Shown in pieces: positions 26,164-34,299 of a DNA stretch of 45,352 nucleotides. This DNA comes from Hansschlegelia zhihuaiae. Its GTDB lineage: Bacteria; Pseudomonadota; Alphaproteobacteria; Rhizobiales; Methylopilaceae. Location of the stretch: NCBI RefSeq assembly GCF_004103825.1, contig NZ_RYFI01000004.1, positions 154,832 through 200,183 of the forward strand, given 5' to 3'. A model generated the notes under the pieces. It was not told the DNA's origin and searched no databases. It worked only from the letters and a program-made list of their open reading frames with translations. The translations under genes were made by a program, and so were the position numbers. Every line of letters starts with the position of its first letter. The stretch's first letter is position 1.

Positions 26164-26913
26164 ATGTCCAATCCGCCGCCCCGCCGCCGCGCCGACCTGC
26201 TGCTGGTCGAGCGCGGCCTGTTCGAAAGCCGCGCCAGGGCGCAGGCCGCGATCGCGGCCGGACTCGTCACCGCCGACGGCGCGACGGTCGGACGCGCCTC
26301 CGATACGCTTTCGGTCGAAGCCGCGATCACGGCCGAGCCCGCGCACCCTTACGTCTCGCGCGGCGGCGTGAAGCTTGCTTTCGCGCTCGACCGTTTCGAC
26401 ATCGCGGTCGAAGGGTTCGAGGCGCTCGACGTCGGCGCGTCGACCGGCGGCTTCACCGACGTCCTGCTGGCGCGCGGCGCCGTCCGTGTGGTCGCGGTCG
26501 ACGTCGGACGGGGGCAGCTCCATCCGCGGATCGCCGCCGATCCTCGGGTGACGAGCCGCGAGGGCGTCGACATCCGCGACTTCGCCGCCGCCGACCTGCC
26601 GGCCGCGCCGGGCCTCGTCGTGATCGACGTCAGCTTCGCGCCGCTCTCGGCCGTGCTGCCCGCCGCGGCCATGCTGGCGGCGCCGGGCGCCGCGATCGTC
26701 GCGCTGGTGAAGCCGCAATTCGAGGTCGGCCGGAAGGCGATCGGCAAGCGCGGAATCGTCAAGGACGAGGCCGCGCGGCTGCATGCTCTTGCGGCCGCGT
26801 GGGATCTCGCGAGCGGATTGGGGCTGGTCGTCCTCGGCGATGTCCCTTCTCCGATCACGGGCGGCGACGGCAATGTCGAATATCTGCTGGCGGCGCGGAA
26901 GCCGCATGGCTGA
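26164..26913 (+). CDS. tlyA: TlyA-family rRNA methyltransferase (hemolysin A family)
   Basis: A 249-residue TlyA homologue; mycobacterial TlyA 2'-O-methylates 16S and 23S rRNA. An N-terminal S4 RNA-binding domain (RRADLLLVERGLFESRARAQ, residues 8-65) precedes a SAM-dependent FtsJ-like Rossmann domain: SRGGVKLAFAL, DVGASTGGFTDVLLARG (about 90-106), VIDVSFAPLS and VKPQFEVGR. In many Hyphomicrobiales tlyA follows dxs; here it has no dxs and starts divergently from the TIGR03808 gene. Its end overlaps the next methyltransferase gene by 8 bases, so they are co-transcribed. Confidence 0.92.
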   Translation: MSNPPPRRRADLLLVERGLFESRARAQAAIAAGLVTADGATVGRASDTLSVEAAITAEPAHPYVSRGGVKLAFALDRFDIAVEGFEALDVGASTGGFTDVLLARGAVRVVAVDVGRGQLHPRIAADPRVTSREGVDIRDFAAADLPAAPGLVVIDVSFAPLSAVLPAAAMLAAPGAAIVALVKPQFEVGRKAIGKRGIVKDEAARLHALAAAWDLASGLGLVVLGDVPSPITGGDGNVEYLLAARKPHG

Positions 26914-28144
26914 GCGCGTCCGCATCGAGCAGCTCGGCGCCCGCGGCGACGGCGTCGCGGCGACGCCCGACGGCCCGCTCTACATCGCGCGCGCGCTTCC
27001 GGGCGAACTCGTCGCGGTCGAACGACGCGGCGAGCGCGGCGTCCTGCTCGACGTGATCGAGCCTTCGCCCGACCGCGTCGCGGCCTATTGCCCCGAGGTC
27101 GGCCGCTGCGGCGGCTGCGCGACCCAGGAGCTTTCGCAGGCCTCCGCGCTCGACTGGAAGCGCGGCCTGCTGATCGAGGCCTTCGCGCGCGCCGGCGTCG
27201 CTTGCGAGGGCCTCGTGGCGTCCACTGTCGACGCGCACGGAGCAGGCCGACGGCGCGCGACCTTCCACGCCCGCTTCGGCGCGGACGGCCGGCTCTCGGT
27301 CGGCTTCGCGGAGGCGAAGAGCCACGCGATCGTGGCGATCAGCGACTGCCCGCTGCTCGCCCCCGCGATGGTCGGCGCCCTGCCCGCCGCACGGGCCGTC
27401 GCCGCGACGCTCGCCTCGAAGCGCAAGCCCCTCGACCTGATCGTGACCGCGACCGACACGGGGCTCGACCTCGACGCCCGCGGCTCCGGCCCGGTTCCCG
27501 AGCCGCTCCGGCTCAGGCTGGCGCGCGTCGCCGAAGAGCACGACCTCGCGCGGCTATCGATCCATGGCGACGTCGTGGTGGCGCGCCGCAAGCCCGTGCT
27601 TCAGATCGGGCGGGCGCAGGTTTCGCCGCCGCCCGGCGGCTTCCTGCAGGCGACCGAGGCGGGCGAGCGCGTCCTCGCCGAACTCGCCGCGGCCGGGATC
27701 AGCAAGGCGAAGCGCGTCGCTGATCTGTTCTGCGGCGTCGGAGCCTTCGCGCTGCGGCTCGCGGAGACCGCCGAGGTGTTCGCCGCCGACGCCGAACGGC
27801 CCGCGGTCGCGGCGCTCGACGCCGCGGCGCGCGCCGCGCAGGGGCTCAAGCGCGTGACCGCCGAGGCCCGCGACCTGTTCCGGCGACCGCTGACGCCGAA
27901 CGAGCTCAAGGGTTTCGACGTCGTGGTGTTCGATCCGCCGCGCGCCGGCGCCGAGGCGCAGGCGCGCGCCCTCGCCACCTCGGGCGTGCGCCGCGTCGTC
28001 GCCGTCTCGTGCAATGCGACGACGCTCGCCCGCGACGCCGCGATCCTGATCGCCGGCGGCTACCGGCTCACGGGCGCGACGCCCGTCGACCAGTTCCGCC
28101 ACTCGGCCCATGTCGAGACGGTCGCGGTCTTCGAGCGGCGCTGA
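26906..28144 (+). CDS. TrmA/RlmD-family RNA m5U methyltransferase with iron-sulfur motif
   Basis: A 412-residue SAM-dependent RNA 5-methyluridine methyltransferase. A TRAM-like N-terminus (RVRIEQLGARGDGVAATPDG) is followed by the probable [4Fe-4S] cysteines Cys62, Cys68, Cys71 and Cys148 (YCPEVGRCGGC; SDCPLL), the SAM motif DLFCGVGAFAL near 273, and the catalytic Cys369 in VSCNATTLARD. The cluster cysteines favour an RlmD/RumA-type enzyme over TrmA. ATG 26906 overlaps the tlyA stop by 8 bases. The target nucleotide is inferred from family, not from sequence. Confidence 0.9.
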   Translation: MAERVRIEQLGARGDGVAATPDGPLYIARALPGELVAVERRGERGVLLDVIEPSPDRVAAYCPEVGRCGGCATQELSQASALDWKRGLLIEAFARAGVACEGLVASTVDAHGAGRRRATFHARFGADGRLSVGFAEAKSHAIVAISDCPLLAPAMVGALPAARAVAATLASKRKPLDLIVTATDTGLDLDARGSGPVPEPLRLRLARVAEEHDLARLSIHGDVVVARRKPVLQIGRAQVSPPPGGFLQATEAGERVLAELAAAGISKAKRVADLFCGVGAFALRLAETAEVFAADAERPAVAALDAAARAAQGLKRVTAEARDLFRRPLTPNELKGFDVVVFDPPRAGAEAQARALATSGVRRVVAVSCNATTLARDAAILIAGGYRLTGATPVDQFRHSAHVETVAVFERR

Positions 28145-28154
28145 AGCGACGCCT

Positions 28155-28736
28155 TCACCCCCAGCGCCAGGCCCCGTCCTCGATGATCAGCGCCCTGCCC
28201 TGGCGGATGTGAAGCTCGGGCAGCCGGTCGCGATCGGCGCCGCCGAACGACGCGAGCACGGCGCGCGCGACGCCGCCATGGGAGACGAGGACCGTCGGGC
28301 CGTCGAGCTCGCCGAGCACAGCGCCGACCCGCGCCGACAGATCCTCGTAAGATTCGCCGCCGGGCGGCCGATGGCTCCAGCGTGCGGCGTCGCGGGCCTT
28401 CATCTCGCGAGGCTCGCGGGCGCGGATGTCGGCGAAGGTCGAGCCCTCCCAGCGGCCGAACGACATTTCGGCGAGCCGCCCGTCGATGGCGTGATCCTCC
28501 GGATCGAGGCCGAGCGCGGCGCGCAGCCGCCGCATGGTCTCGCGGGCCCGGAGCAGCGGGCTCGACAGGAAGCGCATCTGCGAAAGCCCGGGGACCGCGG
28601 CGAGCGCGCGGCCCACCGCGTCCGCCTGGTCGCGGCCGCGGGCGTTGAGCGGAATGTCGGTCTGGCCCTGCAGCCGGCCCGCGACGTTCCAGTCGGTCTC
28701 GCCATGCCGGACGAAGACGAGCGGCGGAACGGCCAT
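28155..28736 (-). CDS. Histidine phosphatase family protein (phosphoglycerate-mutase-like)
   Basis: A 193-residue phosphoesterase of the histidine phosphatase superfamily. The RHG motif with phospho-accepting His11 lies in FVRHGETDWN, the second catalytic His in VSHGGVARAV near 153, and Arg61-like LLRARET follows. Such small members are usually phosphatases rather than true mutases. It begins 11 bases after the fabI stop on the same strand, so the two probably form an operon, as in many rhizobia. The substrate is unknown. It converges on the methyltransferase gene, 10 bases apart. Confidence 0.9.
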   Translation of the reverse strand: MAVPPLVFVRHGETDWNVAGRLQGQTDIPLNARGRDQADAVGRALAAVPGLSQMRFLSSPLLRARETMRRLRAALGLDPEDHAIDGRLAEMSFGRWEGSTFADIRAREPREMKARDAARWSHRPPGGESYEDLSARVGAVLGELDGPTVLVSHGGVARAVLASFGGADRDRLPELHIRQGRALIIEDGAWRWG

Positions 28737-28747
28737 GCGTCCCGGGC

Positions 28748-29560
28748 TCAGACGACCGAGATGTCCGGCGCTTCGGGGTTCTTCATGCCGACGATGTGGT
28801 AGCCCGCGTCGACATGATGGACCTCGCCCGTCACCCCGCGGCCGAGGTCGGAGAGCAGATAGAGCGCGCTGTCGCCGACTTCCTCGTTGGTGACCGTGCG
28901 GCGCAGCGGCGAGTTCAGCTCGTTCCACTTCAGGATGTATCGGAAATCGCCGATGCCCGACGCCGCGAGCGTCTTGATCGGGCCCGCCGAGATCGCGTTG
29001 ACGCGGATCTTCTTCGGGCCGAGATCGGCCGCGAGATAACGCACCGAAGCCTCGAGCGCGGCCTTGGCGACGCCCATGACATTGTAGTGCGGCATCCATT
29101 TCTCTGCGCCGTAATAGGTCAGCGTCAGGATCGAGCCGCCATCCGTCATCAGCTTCTCGGCGCGCTGCGCCACCGCGGTCAGCGAATAGCAGGAGACGAA
29201 CATCGTCTTGTGGAAGTTGTCCGCGGTCGTCTCGATGTAGCGGCCGTCGAGCTGGTCCTTGTCCGAGAACGCGATGGCGTGGACCAGGAAGTCGAGCCCG
29301 CCCAGAATCTCTCCCGTCTTGTCGAACACGGCGTCGATGGTCGCGGCGTCGGTGACGTCGCAATGGCCGACGACCTCGGCGGAGAGCTCGGCCGCGAGAG
29401 GCTCGACCCGCTTCCTGAGCGCGTCGCCCTGATAGGTGAAGGCGAGCTTGGCGCCCGCGGAGGCGCAGGCCTTGGCGATGCCCCAGGCGATCGACCGGTT
29501 GTTGGCGACGCCCATCACCAGGCCGCGCTTGCCGGCCATGAGGCCCTGGACGTCAGGCAT
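28748..29560 (-). CDS. fabI: Enoyl-[acyl-carrier-protein] reductase FabI
   Basis: NADH-dependent reduction of trans-2-enoyl-ACP, the last step of each fatty-acid elongation cycle. The 270 residues show the FabI cofactor block LVMGVANNRSIAWGIAKA (14-31), the catalytic pair Tyr159-x6-Lys166 in PHYNVMGVAKAAL, FSDKDQLDG, and SAGPIKTLAASGI. Length is standard (about 260-275). ATG 29560 gives MPDVQGLMAGKRGLVMG. It heads an operon with the histidine phosphatase. A sigma70-like promoter lies at 29607-29635. Confidence 0.95.
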   Translation of the reverse strand: MPDVQGLMAGKRGLVMGVANNRSIAWGIAKACASAGAKLAFTYQGDALRKRVEPLAAELSAEVVGHCDVTDAATIDAVFDKTGEILGGLDFLVHAIAFSDKDQLDGRYIETTADNFHKTMFVSCYSLTAVAQRAEKLMTDGGSILTLTYYGAEKWMPHYNVMGVAKAALEASVRYLAADLGPKKIRVNAISAGPIKTLAASGIGDFRYILKWNELNSPLRRTVTNEEVGDSALYLLSDLGRGVTGEVHHVDAGYHIVGMKNPEAPDISVV

Positions 29561-29606
29561 GAAGCACCTCTTACGCGAACCGCATGGCGACCCGGGAACG
29601 CGGTTG

Positions 29607-29635
29607 CCTATGGCATAGGGTCTTGGGGGCATCAA
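29607..29635 (-). promoter_or_regulatory. Predicted sigma70 promoter of fabI
   Basis: On the minus strand TTGATG (plus-strand 29630-29635), a 17-base spacer and CATAGG (29607-29612). The -10 is half of a perfect 13-base palindrome CCTATGGCATAGG (29607-29619), which could be an operator overlapping the promoter. The leader would be about 40 bases. Confidence 0.45.
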
Positions 29636-29713
29636 GCACAGGACCGGGGCGCGTCGTCACGGCGCGTTTCAGTTCGCTGCGGCGCAAAAAAACGCTGTCC
29701 CATTTCGGCACAG

Positions 29714-29734
29714 GCCGTTCCTTTCAGGAACGGC
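29714..29734. other. Perfect 9-bp hairpin in the fabI / DUF1348 divergent region
   Basis: GCCGTTCCT (29714-29722) pairs perfectly with AGGAACGGC (29726-29734) around a 3-base loop. It lies between two divergent genes, so it is not an ordinary terminator for either; a seven-A run lies 22 bases to its left (29686-29692). It could be an operator, a leader structure or the remnant of a terminator from a lost gene. Confidence 0.5.
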
Positions 29735-29812
29735 GAACCAGGCGTCGATCCGGTTGACCACCCTTTTGGGCCGTGATCCCGTAACGCTCCGCCGTCACCT
29801 CCGGAGCCTCCG

Positions 29813-30283
29813 ATGTCCGAGCCGCGCCCGCCGTTCCCGCCCTTCGATTTCGACAGCGCGACCCTGAAGGCGCGCAAGGCCGAGGACGCCTGGAATACGC
29901 ACGATCCCGAGCGGGTGTCGCTGGCCTACACCGAGGATTCGACCTGGCGGAACCGCTCCGAGTTCTTCGCCGGCCGGCCGGCGATCGTCGAGTTCCTGAC
30001 CCGGAAGTGGCGGAAGGAACTGGAATACCGGCTGATCAAGGAACTCTGGGCTTTCCACGAGAACCGCATCGCGGTGCGCTTCCAGTACGAATGGCACGAC
30101 GACGCCGGCGACTGGTTCCGCTCCTACGGCAATGAGCAGTGGGAGTTCGACGCCCAGGGCCTGATGCGACGGCGCGAGGCCTCGATCAACGACGTGCCGA
30201 TCAAGGAAAGCGACCGCAAGTTCCTGTGGCCGAAGGGGCCTCGGCCCGAGGATTTTCCGGGCCTCACGGCGCTCGGGCTCTAG
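29813..30283 (+). CDS. DUF1348 / NTF2-like protein
   Basis: A 156-residue protein of the DUF1348 family, an NTF2/SnoaL-like alpha+beta cone fold of unknown function. Recognisable are [35 protein letters not shown], the Arg/Trp-rich middle ([20 protein letters not shown]), [21 protein letters not shown] and the terminal [18 protein letters not shown] 29813 follows a CCTCCGGAGCCTCCG stretch with GGAG-type pairing. It is oriented with, and 96 bases ahead of, the propeller/MoaD pair but need not be co-transcribed. The fold accommodates small ligands, but no substrate can be named. Confidence 0.88.
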   Translation: MSEPRPPFPPFDFDSATLKARKAEDAWNTHDPERVSLAYTEDSTWRNRSEFFAGRPAIVEFLTRKWRKELEYRLIKELWAFHENRIAVRFQYEWHDDAGDWFRSYGNEQWEFDAQGLMRRREASINDVPIKESDRKFLWPKGPRPEDFPGLTALGL

Positions 30284-30379
30284 GCCGTCGGAAAATTTCG
30301 GCGGCCGGCTGTCGGGTCGGCGGCGGGCCGTTCGTCCTGCGGGGGCGCGTGACGACGCGCTGAACCGATGGAGGTCGCG

Positions 30380-31462
30380 ATGGCGACGAAAGTGCTGACG
30401 CTGCTCGGCACCAAGAAGGGCGCGTTCATCCTGACGAGCGACGCCGAGCGCAAGGACTGGTCGCTGAGCGGCCCGTTCTGCGAGACGTGGCCGCTGAACC
30501 ATGTGACGGCCGACCCCAACACCGGCGTGATCTACGGCGGCGGCGGGAACGAGTGGTTCGGTCCCGCGGTCTGGAAGTCGGCCGATCTCGGCGAGACCTG
30601 GACGCATTCGAGCAAGGGCCTCGCCTATGAGGCCGGCAAGGACCCGATCTCGGCGGTCTGGAGCCTCGCGCCGGGCCATGGCCGGCTCTACGCCGGCGTC
30701 GCCCCCGCAGGGCTGTTCTTCAGCGAAGACGGCGGCGAGACGTGGGAACATGTCGAGGGGCTTCAGAGACACCCGACCCGCCCCGAATGGCAGGCGGGCG
30801 GCGCGGGCCTCATCCTGCATTCGATCGTGCCGCACCCGGCGGACGACAAGCAGATCTGGGTCGGCATGTCGTCGGTCGGCGTGTTTCACACGTCGGACGG
30901 CGGCGAGACCTGGGAGCCGCGCAACACGGGCACGCGCTGCGACTACCTGCCCGACGACCAGAAATATCCCGAGTTCGGCCAGTGCGTGCACTGCGTCGTC
31001 ATGGCGCCGGGCGGCTCGGGCCGGCTCTACCAGCAGAACCATTGCGGCATGTATCGCAGCGACGACGGCGGCAGGAGCTGGTCGAGCATCGAGGCCGGCC
31101 TGCCTTCGAGCTTCGGCTTCCCGGCCGCGGTCCATCCGCGCGACCCCGAGACGCTTTATCTCGCGCCGCTCAACGGCGACATCGCGGGCCGCTTCATGCC
31201 GGACGCCAAGGCCGCGATCTGGCGCACCCGGAACGGCGGGTCCGGCTGGAGCGACCAGCGCTCGGGCCTGCCGCAGCAGAACGCCTATCTCAACGTGCTG
31301 CGGCAGGCGATGGCGGTCGACCGGCTGGAGCCGGCGGGCGTGTATTTCGGCACGGGCTCCGGCGAGGTCTACGCCAGCCGCGACGAGGGCGAGAGCTGGA
31401 CTTGCGTCGCCAGTCACCTGCCCTCGATCTCCTCGGTCGAGACTCTGGTGGTGGAGAAATGA
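30380..31462 (+). CDS. BNR/Asp-box beta-propeller protein, sialidase-like fold, unknown function
   Basis: A 360-residue cytoplasmic-looking protein (no signal peptide) made of repeated Asp-box units S/T-x-D-x-G-x-T/S-W, six of which are visible near residues 67-74, 115-122, 171-178, 227-234, 283-290 and 333-340 (SADLGETW, SEDGGETW, TSDGGETW). This gives a sialidase/photosystem-assembly-factor-like propeller. A Cys/His-rich stretch (Cys187, Cys202, His204, Cys205, His221, Cys222) could bind metal or be redox-active. No sialidase Arg triad is obvious, so the 'sialidase' label probably reflects fold only. ATG 30380 follows GGAGG (30370-30374). The stop overlaps the MoaD-like start (ATGA). Confidence 0.85.
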   Translation: MATKVLTLLGTKKGAFILTSDAERKDWSLSGPFCETWPLNHVTADPNTGVIYGGGGNEWFGPAVWKSADLGETWTHSSKGLAYEAGKDPISAVWSLAPGHGRLYAGVAPAGLFFSEDGGETWEHVEGLQRHPTRPEWQAGGAGLILHSIVPHPADDKQIWVGMSSVGVFHTSDGGETWEPRNTGTRCDYLPDDQKYPEFGQCVHCVVMAPGGSGRLYQQNHCGMYRSDDGGRSWSSIEAGLPSSFGFPAAVHPRDPETLYLAPLNGDIAGRFMPDAKAAIWRTRNGGSGWSDQRSGLPQQNAYLNVLRQAMAVDRLEPAGVYFGTGSGEVYASRDEGESWTCVASHLPSISSVETLVVEK

Positions 31463-31758
31463 GCACGGCCCCGGCCCTGAGGGCGGAGGCGGCGCCCGCC
31501 GTCGTCCGCCTCGCGCCGCTGCTCGTCACGCTGTTCCCGGAGGCTGAACGGATCGTCGAGATCGAAGCCTCGACGGTCGACGAGATGGTCAACGCGCTCG
31601 AGGCGCGCTGGCCCGGCATGCGCGACCGCATCTGCGACTCGCGGCCCGCCATCCGGCGCCACATGAACGTGTTCGTCGACGGCCGGCGCGCCAAGCTCGA
31701 CACGCCGCTGAAGCCCGGCGCCGACGTCTTCATCCTGACGGCGATCAGCGGCGGGTAG
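31459..31758 (+). CDS. MoaD/ThiS-family ubiquitin-like sulfur-carrier protein
   Basis: A 99-residue beta-grasp protein ending in ISGG: a C-terminal Gly-Gly like MoaD, ThiS and ubiquitin, which are adenylated by an E1-like enzyme and carry sulfur or form conjugates. The order VVRLAPLLVTLF (first strand), helix TVDEMVNALEARWPGMRDRI, VFVDGRRAKLDTPLKPGADVFILTAISGG fits the family. It starts inside the stop of the propeller gene (ATGA overlap), so both are made together. No MoaE, MoeB/ThiF/HesA or ThiG is in the window. It may serve a dedicated function with the propeller rather than molybdopterin. Confidence 0.88.
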   Translation: MSTAPALRAEAAPAVVRLAPLLVTLFPEAERIVEIEASTVDEMVNALEARWPGMRDRICDSRPAIRRHMNVFVDGRRAKLDTPLKPGADVFILTAISGG

Positions 31759-31760
31759 GC

Positions 31761-32393
31761 CTATCTCCGCGTGTCGAGGGCCATCCGCACGGCGAGCGCG
31801 CCGAACACGGTCGCCATCAGCCAGCGCTGGGCCAGCGCCCAGAACGGCCGGCGGGCGAGGAAGCCCGCCATTGCGCCGGCGGCGAACACGAAGACCGCGT
31901 CGCCGATCATCCCGATCGCGATCTGGACGCCGCCGAGCGCGAGCGTCTGAGTCAGCACCGCGCCGCGCTCCGGATCGATGAACTGCGGCAACAGCGCGAG
32001 ATAGAGCATCGCGATCTTGGGGTTGAGCAGGTTCGTGAGCAGCCCGACCGCGAATAGCTTGCGCGGGCGGTCCGGCGGCAGCGCCTGAACGCCGAAGGGC
32101 GAGCGACCGCCGGGCCGCACCGCGTCGAAGGCGAGCCAGGCGAGATAGATCGCGCCGCCGATCCTCAGCGCGTCATAGGCGTAGGGCACGACCAGCAGCA
32201 GCGCCGTGACGCCGAACGCCGCGGCCAGCATCCAGACCAGGAAGCCGGCGCCGACGCCCGCAAGCGAGATCAGCCCCGCGCGCGGGCCCTGACTGACCGA
32301 ACGCGACACAAGGTAGATCATGTTCGGGCCCGGCGTCAGGACCATGCCAAGCGAGATCGCCGCGAAGGCGAGCAGGGTCGAGGCTTCGGGCAT
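31761..32393 (-). CDS. LysE/RhtB-family amino-acid exporter
   Basis: A 210-residue inner-membrane protein of the LysE/RhtB translocator family that exports amino acids or related small molecules. The signature SLGMVLTPGPNMIYLVSRS lies at residues 14-32, followed by GLISLAGVGAGFLVWML and LLTNLLNPKIAMLYLALLPQF near 120-140, with about six membrane segments. Length is typical (about 205-215). ATG 32393 starts the conserved N-terminus. It converges on the MoaD-like gene with only 2 bases between stops. Substrate unknown. Confidence 0.92.
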   Translation of the reverse strand: MPEASTLLAFAAISLGMVLTPGPNMIYLVSRSVSQGPRAGLISLAGVGAGFLVWMLAAAFGVTALLLVVPYAYDALRIGGAIYLAWLAFDAVRPGGRSPFGVQALPPDRPRKLFAVGLLTNLLNPKIAMLYLALLPQFIDPERGAVLTQTLALGGVQIAIGMIGDAVFVFAAGAMAGFLARRPFWALAQRWLMATVFGALAVRMALDTRR

Positions 32394-32511
32394 TGGCGGA
32401 CTCCGGCGAACGATGCGGCGTGGTCTCCGTCCGGGCAGAAAAGTGCCGAACGTCCCGGATTTCAAACGCAAGCTGGTGATCGCGGCCATTCGGCCGGCTG
32501 ATCGGGCGCCG

Positions 32512-33492
32512 TCAGGCGTTCGGATCGTAGGGCGCGTTGTCGCGCATTGCTTCCGCGAGTTCGGTGAGACGCAGATCGCCGCCCTTCGGCAGCGCGATGC
32601 GGAGTTCGACCAGCAGGTCGCCTGCGCCGGCCTTGGCCTGCACGCCCTTGCCGCGCAGCCGCAAGGTGCGGCCGCCGTCCGAGCCGGGCGGCACCTTCAT
32701 CTCGACCGCCCCGTCGAGCGTCGGCACCCGGACCTTGCCGCCGAGCACCGCGTCGTAGAGCGTGACCGGCACCTCGACCCGCAGGTCGCGGCCCTCGGCG
32801 CGGAACTGAGGGTCCTTGCCAACATGCACGACGATCAGCGCGTCGCCCGGCTCGCCGCCGAAGCCGCTCGGCAGTCCCTGGCCGCGGAGACGGATCGTCT
32901 TGCCCTCCTCGATCCCGGCGGGAATCGAGACTTCGAGGTCCTTTCCGGTCGGCAGCCGCACGCGCTGCTTTGCTCCCCGCGCCCAGTCGCGGAACGGCAG
33001 GGTGACTTCGGCCTTGAAGTCCTCGCCCTTGGGCGGTTCGCCGCCGCCGAAGGCGCTCTCGGCGCGCGGCCGCCGGCCGCCAAAGGCGCCGAGGATCTCC
33101 TCGATGAAGTCCTCCTGGGACTCGGCGCCGCCGCCCCGGCCGGCGCGCGCCCGACCGCCGGCGAAGGGGCCGCCGCCGGTCCGGAACTCGAAATCATGGG
33201 CTTGGCCGCCGCGCCGCGCGCCCGCGCGAGGTCCCCAGGGGCCGCCGCCCGGAAAGCCCTGGAAGCGCGGCTTGCCCTCGGCGTCGATCTCGCCGCGGTC
33301 GAACTGGCCGCGCTTTTCCTTGTCGGACAGGAGCTCATAGGCCTGACCGATCTCCGCGAACTTCTCCTTCGCAGTCGGGTCGTCGGGCTTCTGGTCGGGG
33401 TGCCAGGTCTTGGCGAGCTTGCGGTAGGCCTTCTTGACGTCGGCCTCGCTCGCAGACCGCGCCACGCCGAGCACGTCATAGGGATCGCGCAT
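32512..33492 (-). CDS. DnaJ-family co-chaperone (type II, CbpA-like)
   Basis: J-domain co-chaperone that would stimulate DnaK ATPase. Residues 1-66 are the J domain with the HPD motif (KTWHPDQKPDD). A Gly/Arg/Phe-rich linker spans about 70-155 (FQGFPGGGPWGPRAGARRGG), and the C-terminal DnaJ_C substrate-binding domains run from about 157 (KAEVTLPFRDWARG) to the end. There is no CXXCXGXG zinc-finger domain, so this is a class B/CbpA-type protein of 326 residues, not DnaJ itself. It lies next to the lipoprotein and pdxH genes, a conserved rhizobial order. Confidence 0.93.
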   Translation of the reverse strand: MRDPYDVLGVARSASEADVKKAYRKLAKTWHPDQKPDDPTAKEKFAEIGQAYELLSDKEKRGQFDRGEIDAEGKPRFQGFPGGGPWGPRAGARRGGQAHDFEFRTGGGPFAGGRARAGRGGGAESQEDFIEEILGAFGGRRPRAESAFGGGEPPKGEDFKAEVTLPFRDWARGAKQRVRLPTGKDLEVSIPAGIEEGKTIRLRGQGLPSGFGGEPGDALIVVHVGKDPQFRAEGRDLRVEVPVTLYDAVLGGKVRVPTLDGAVEMKVPPGSDGGRTLRLRGKGVQAKAGAGDLLVELRIALPKGGDLRLTELAEAMRDNAPYDPNA

Positions 33493-33601
33493 CGCGTCGG
33501 GGTTTTCCGTCCGTTCGAGAGGGCTTGCGCGCCAGATTAGGCGCGCAGGCGGTCCGGCTCAATGTGGGCGCCTGTCACCCGTTTGCAACAGATTCGGCCG
33601 G

Positions 33602-34246
33602 CTAGAGGGTGCGGCTCGCCGTCGTCCTGATGGCGACCGCCTCCCAGTGGCCCGCAGCCGTGCGGCAGGCGGTGCCCTCGAGGCGCTGCTCCTGGCCGCG
33701 GCCCGAATGGCTCGCGGCGAACGGCCGGCACATCGCGCCATGCTCGACCACCGTTCCCGCCGACGCCTTGAAGGAGCCGTAGGAGCCGGTGTCGGGGTTG
33801 GCCCACGGCACCGAGGCGTCGACGGCGTCGGCGCCCATCGCGAGGCTCAGCGCGCCGCGCGCATAGGCCCAGTCGGACGGCGTGATGGCGGGCTCGGCCG
33901 TCTCGAGCGTGCTGCGCTTCGCCGCATAGGCGACCGGCGTCGCCGCTTGCGGCGCGGCGGCGGAGGCGCCGGCGGGCGGCGCGGCGGCGGAGGCGCCGGC
34001 GGGCGGCGCGAGCGGCGCGGAGACGACGGCGTCGGCCGGCGTCGCCTGGCCCTCCGGCGCGGGCGCGTCGATGCTGCCCGTCTTGATCTCGTCGGTCTTG
34101 TCGTAAAGCGGGTAAGACACGCTGCACGCGGCCGCGGATAGCGAGAGCGCGACGGCCGTCGCGACGCGCGCCAGGCGCGCTCGCGGGCGGGCGGCCGCTC
34201 GTGTAGAGGTGACGGGCGGGGCCGCATGCGGATCGTGGCTACGCAT
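33602..34246 (-). CDS. RT0821/Lpp0805-family surface lipoprotein
   Basis: A 214-residue protein with a lipobox LSAAAC (Cys at about residue 41) after a basic then hydrophobic N-region, so probably lipid-anchored. Residues 55-110 are low-complexity Ala/Pro, including a duplicated PPAGASAAA unit. The C-terminal half (TPSDWAYARGALSLAMG; GTACRTAAGHWEAVAI) fits the RT0821/Lpp0805 surface-protein family. ATG 34246 is used; a TTG one codon earlier is less likely. The N-region before the hydrophobic core is long, so a later start is possible. Divergent from pdxH. Confidence 0.75.
   Translation of the reverse strand: MRSHDPHAAPPVTSTRAAARPRARLARVATAVALSLSAAACSVSYPLYDKTDEIKTGSIDAPAPEGQATPADAVVSAPLAPPAGASAAAPPAGASAAAPQAATPVAYAAKRSTLETAEPAITPSDWAYARGALSLAMGADAVDASVPWANPDTGSYGSFKASAGTVVEHGAMCRPFAASHSGRGQEQRLEGTACRTAAGHWEAVAIRTTASRTL
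33951..34010. repeat. 27-bp tandem repeat in the lipoprotein gene
   Basis: A 27-base unit (33964-33990) is followed by a second copy covering its first 20 bases (33991-34010), and preceded by a matching partial end (33951-33963). It encodes the duplicated PPAGASAAA segment. Being a multiple of three, length changes stay in frame. Confidence 0.75.
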
Positions 34247-34299
34247 CAAGAACTCGACAATCCCAGGATCGCCGGCGGATTAAAGGCGAGGAGCCGTTA

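Noticed and set aside
29686-29692. A7 run considered as the tail of a minus-strand terminator with the nearby hairpin
   Set aside because: The run is 22 bases from the hairpin, and no minus-strand gene ends upstream of it.
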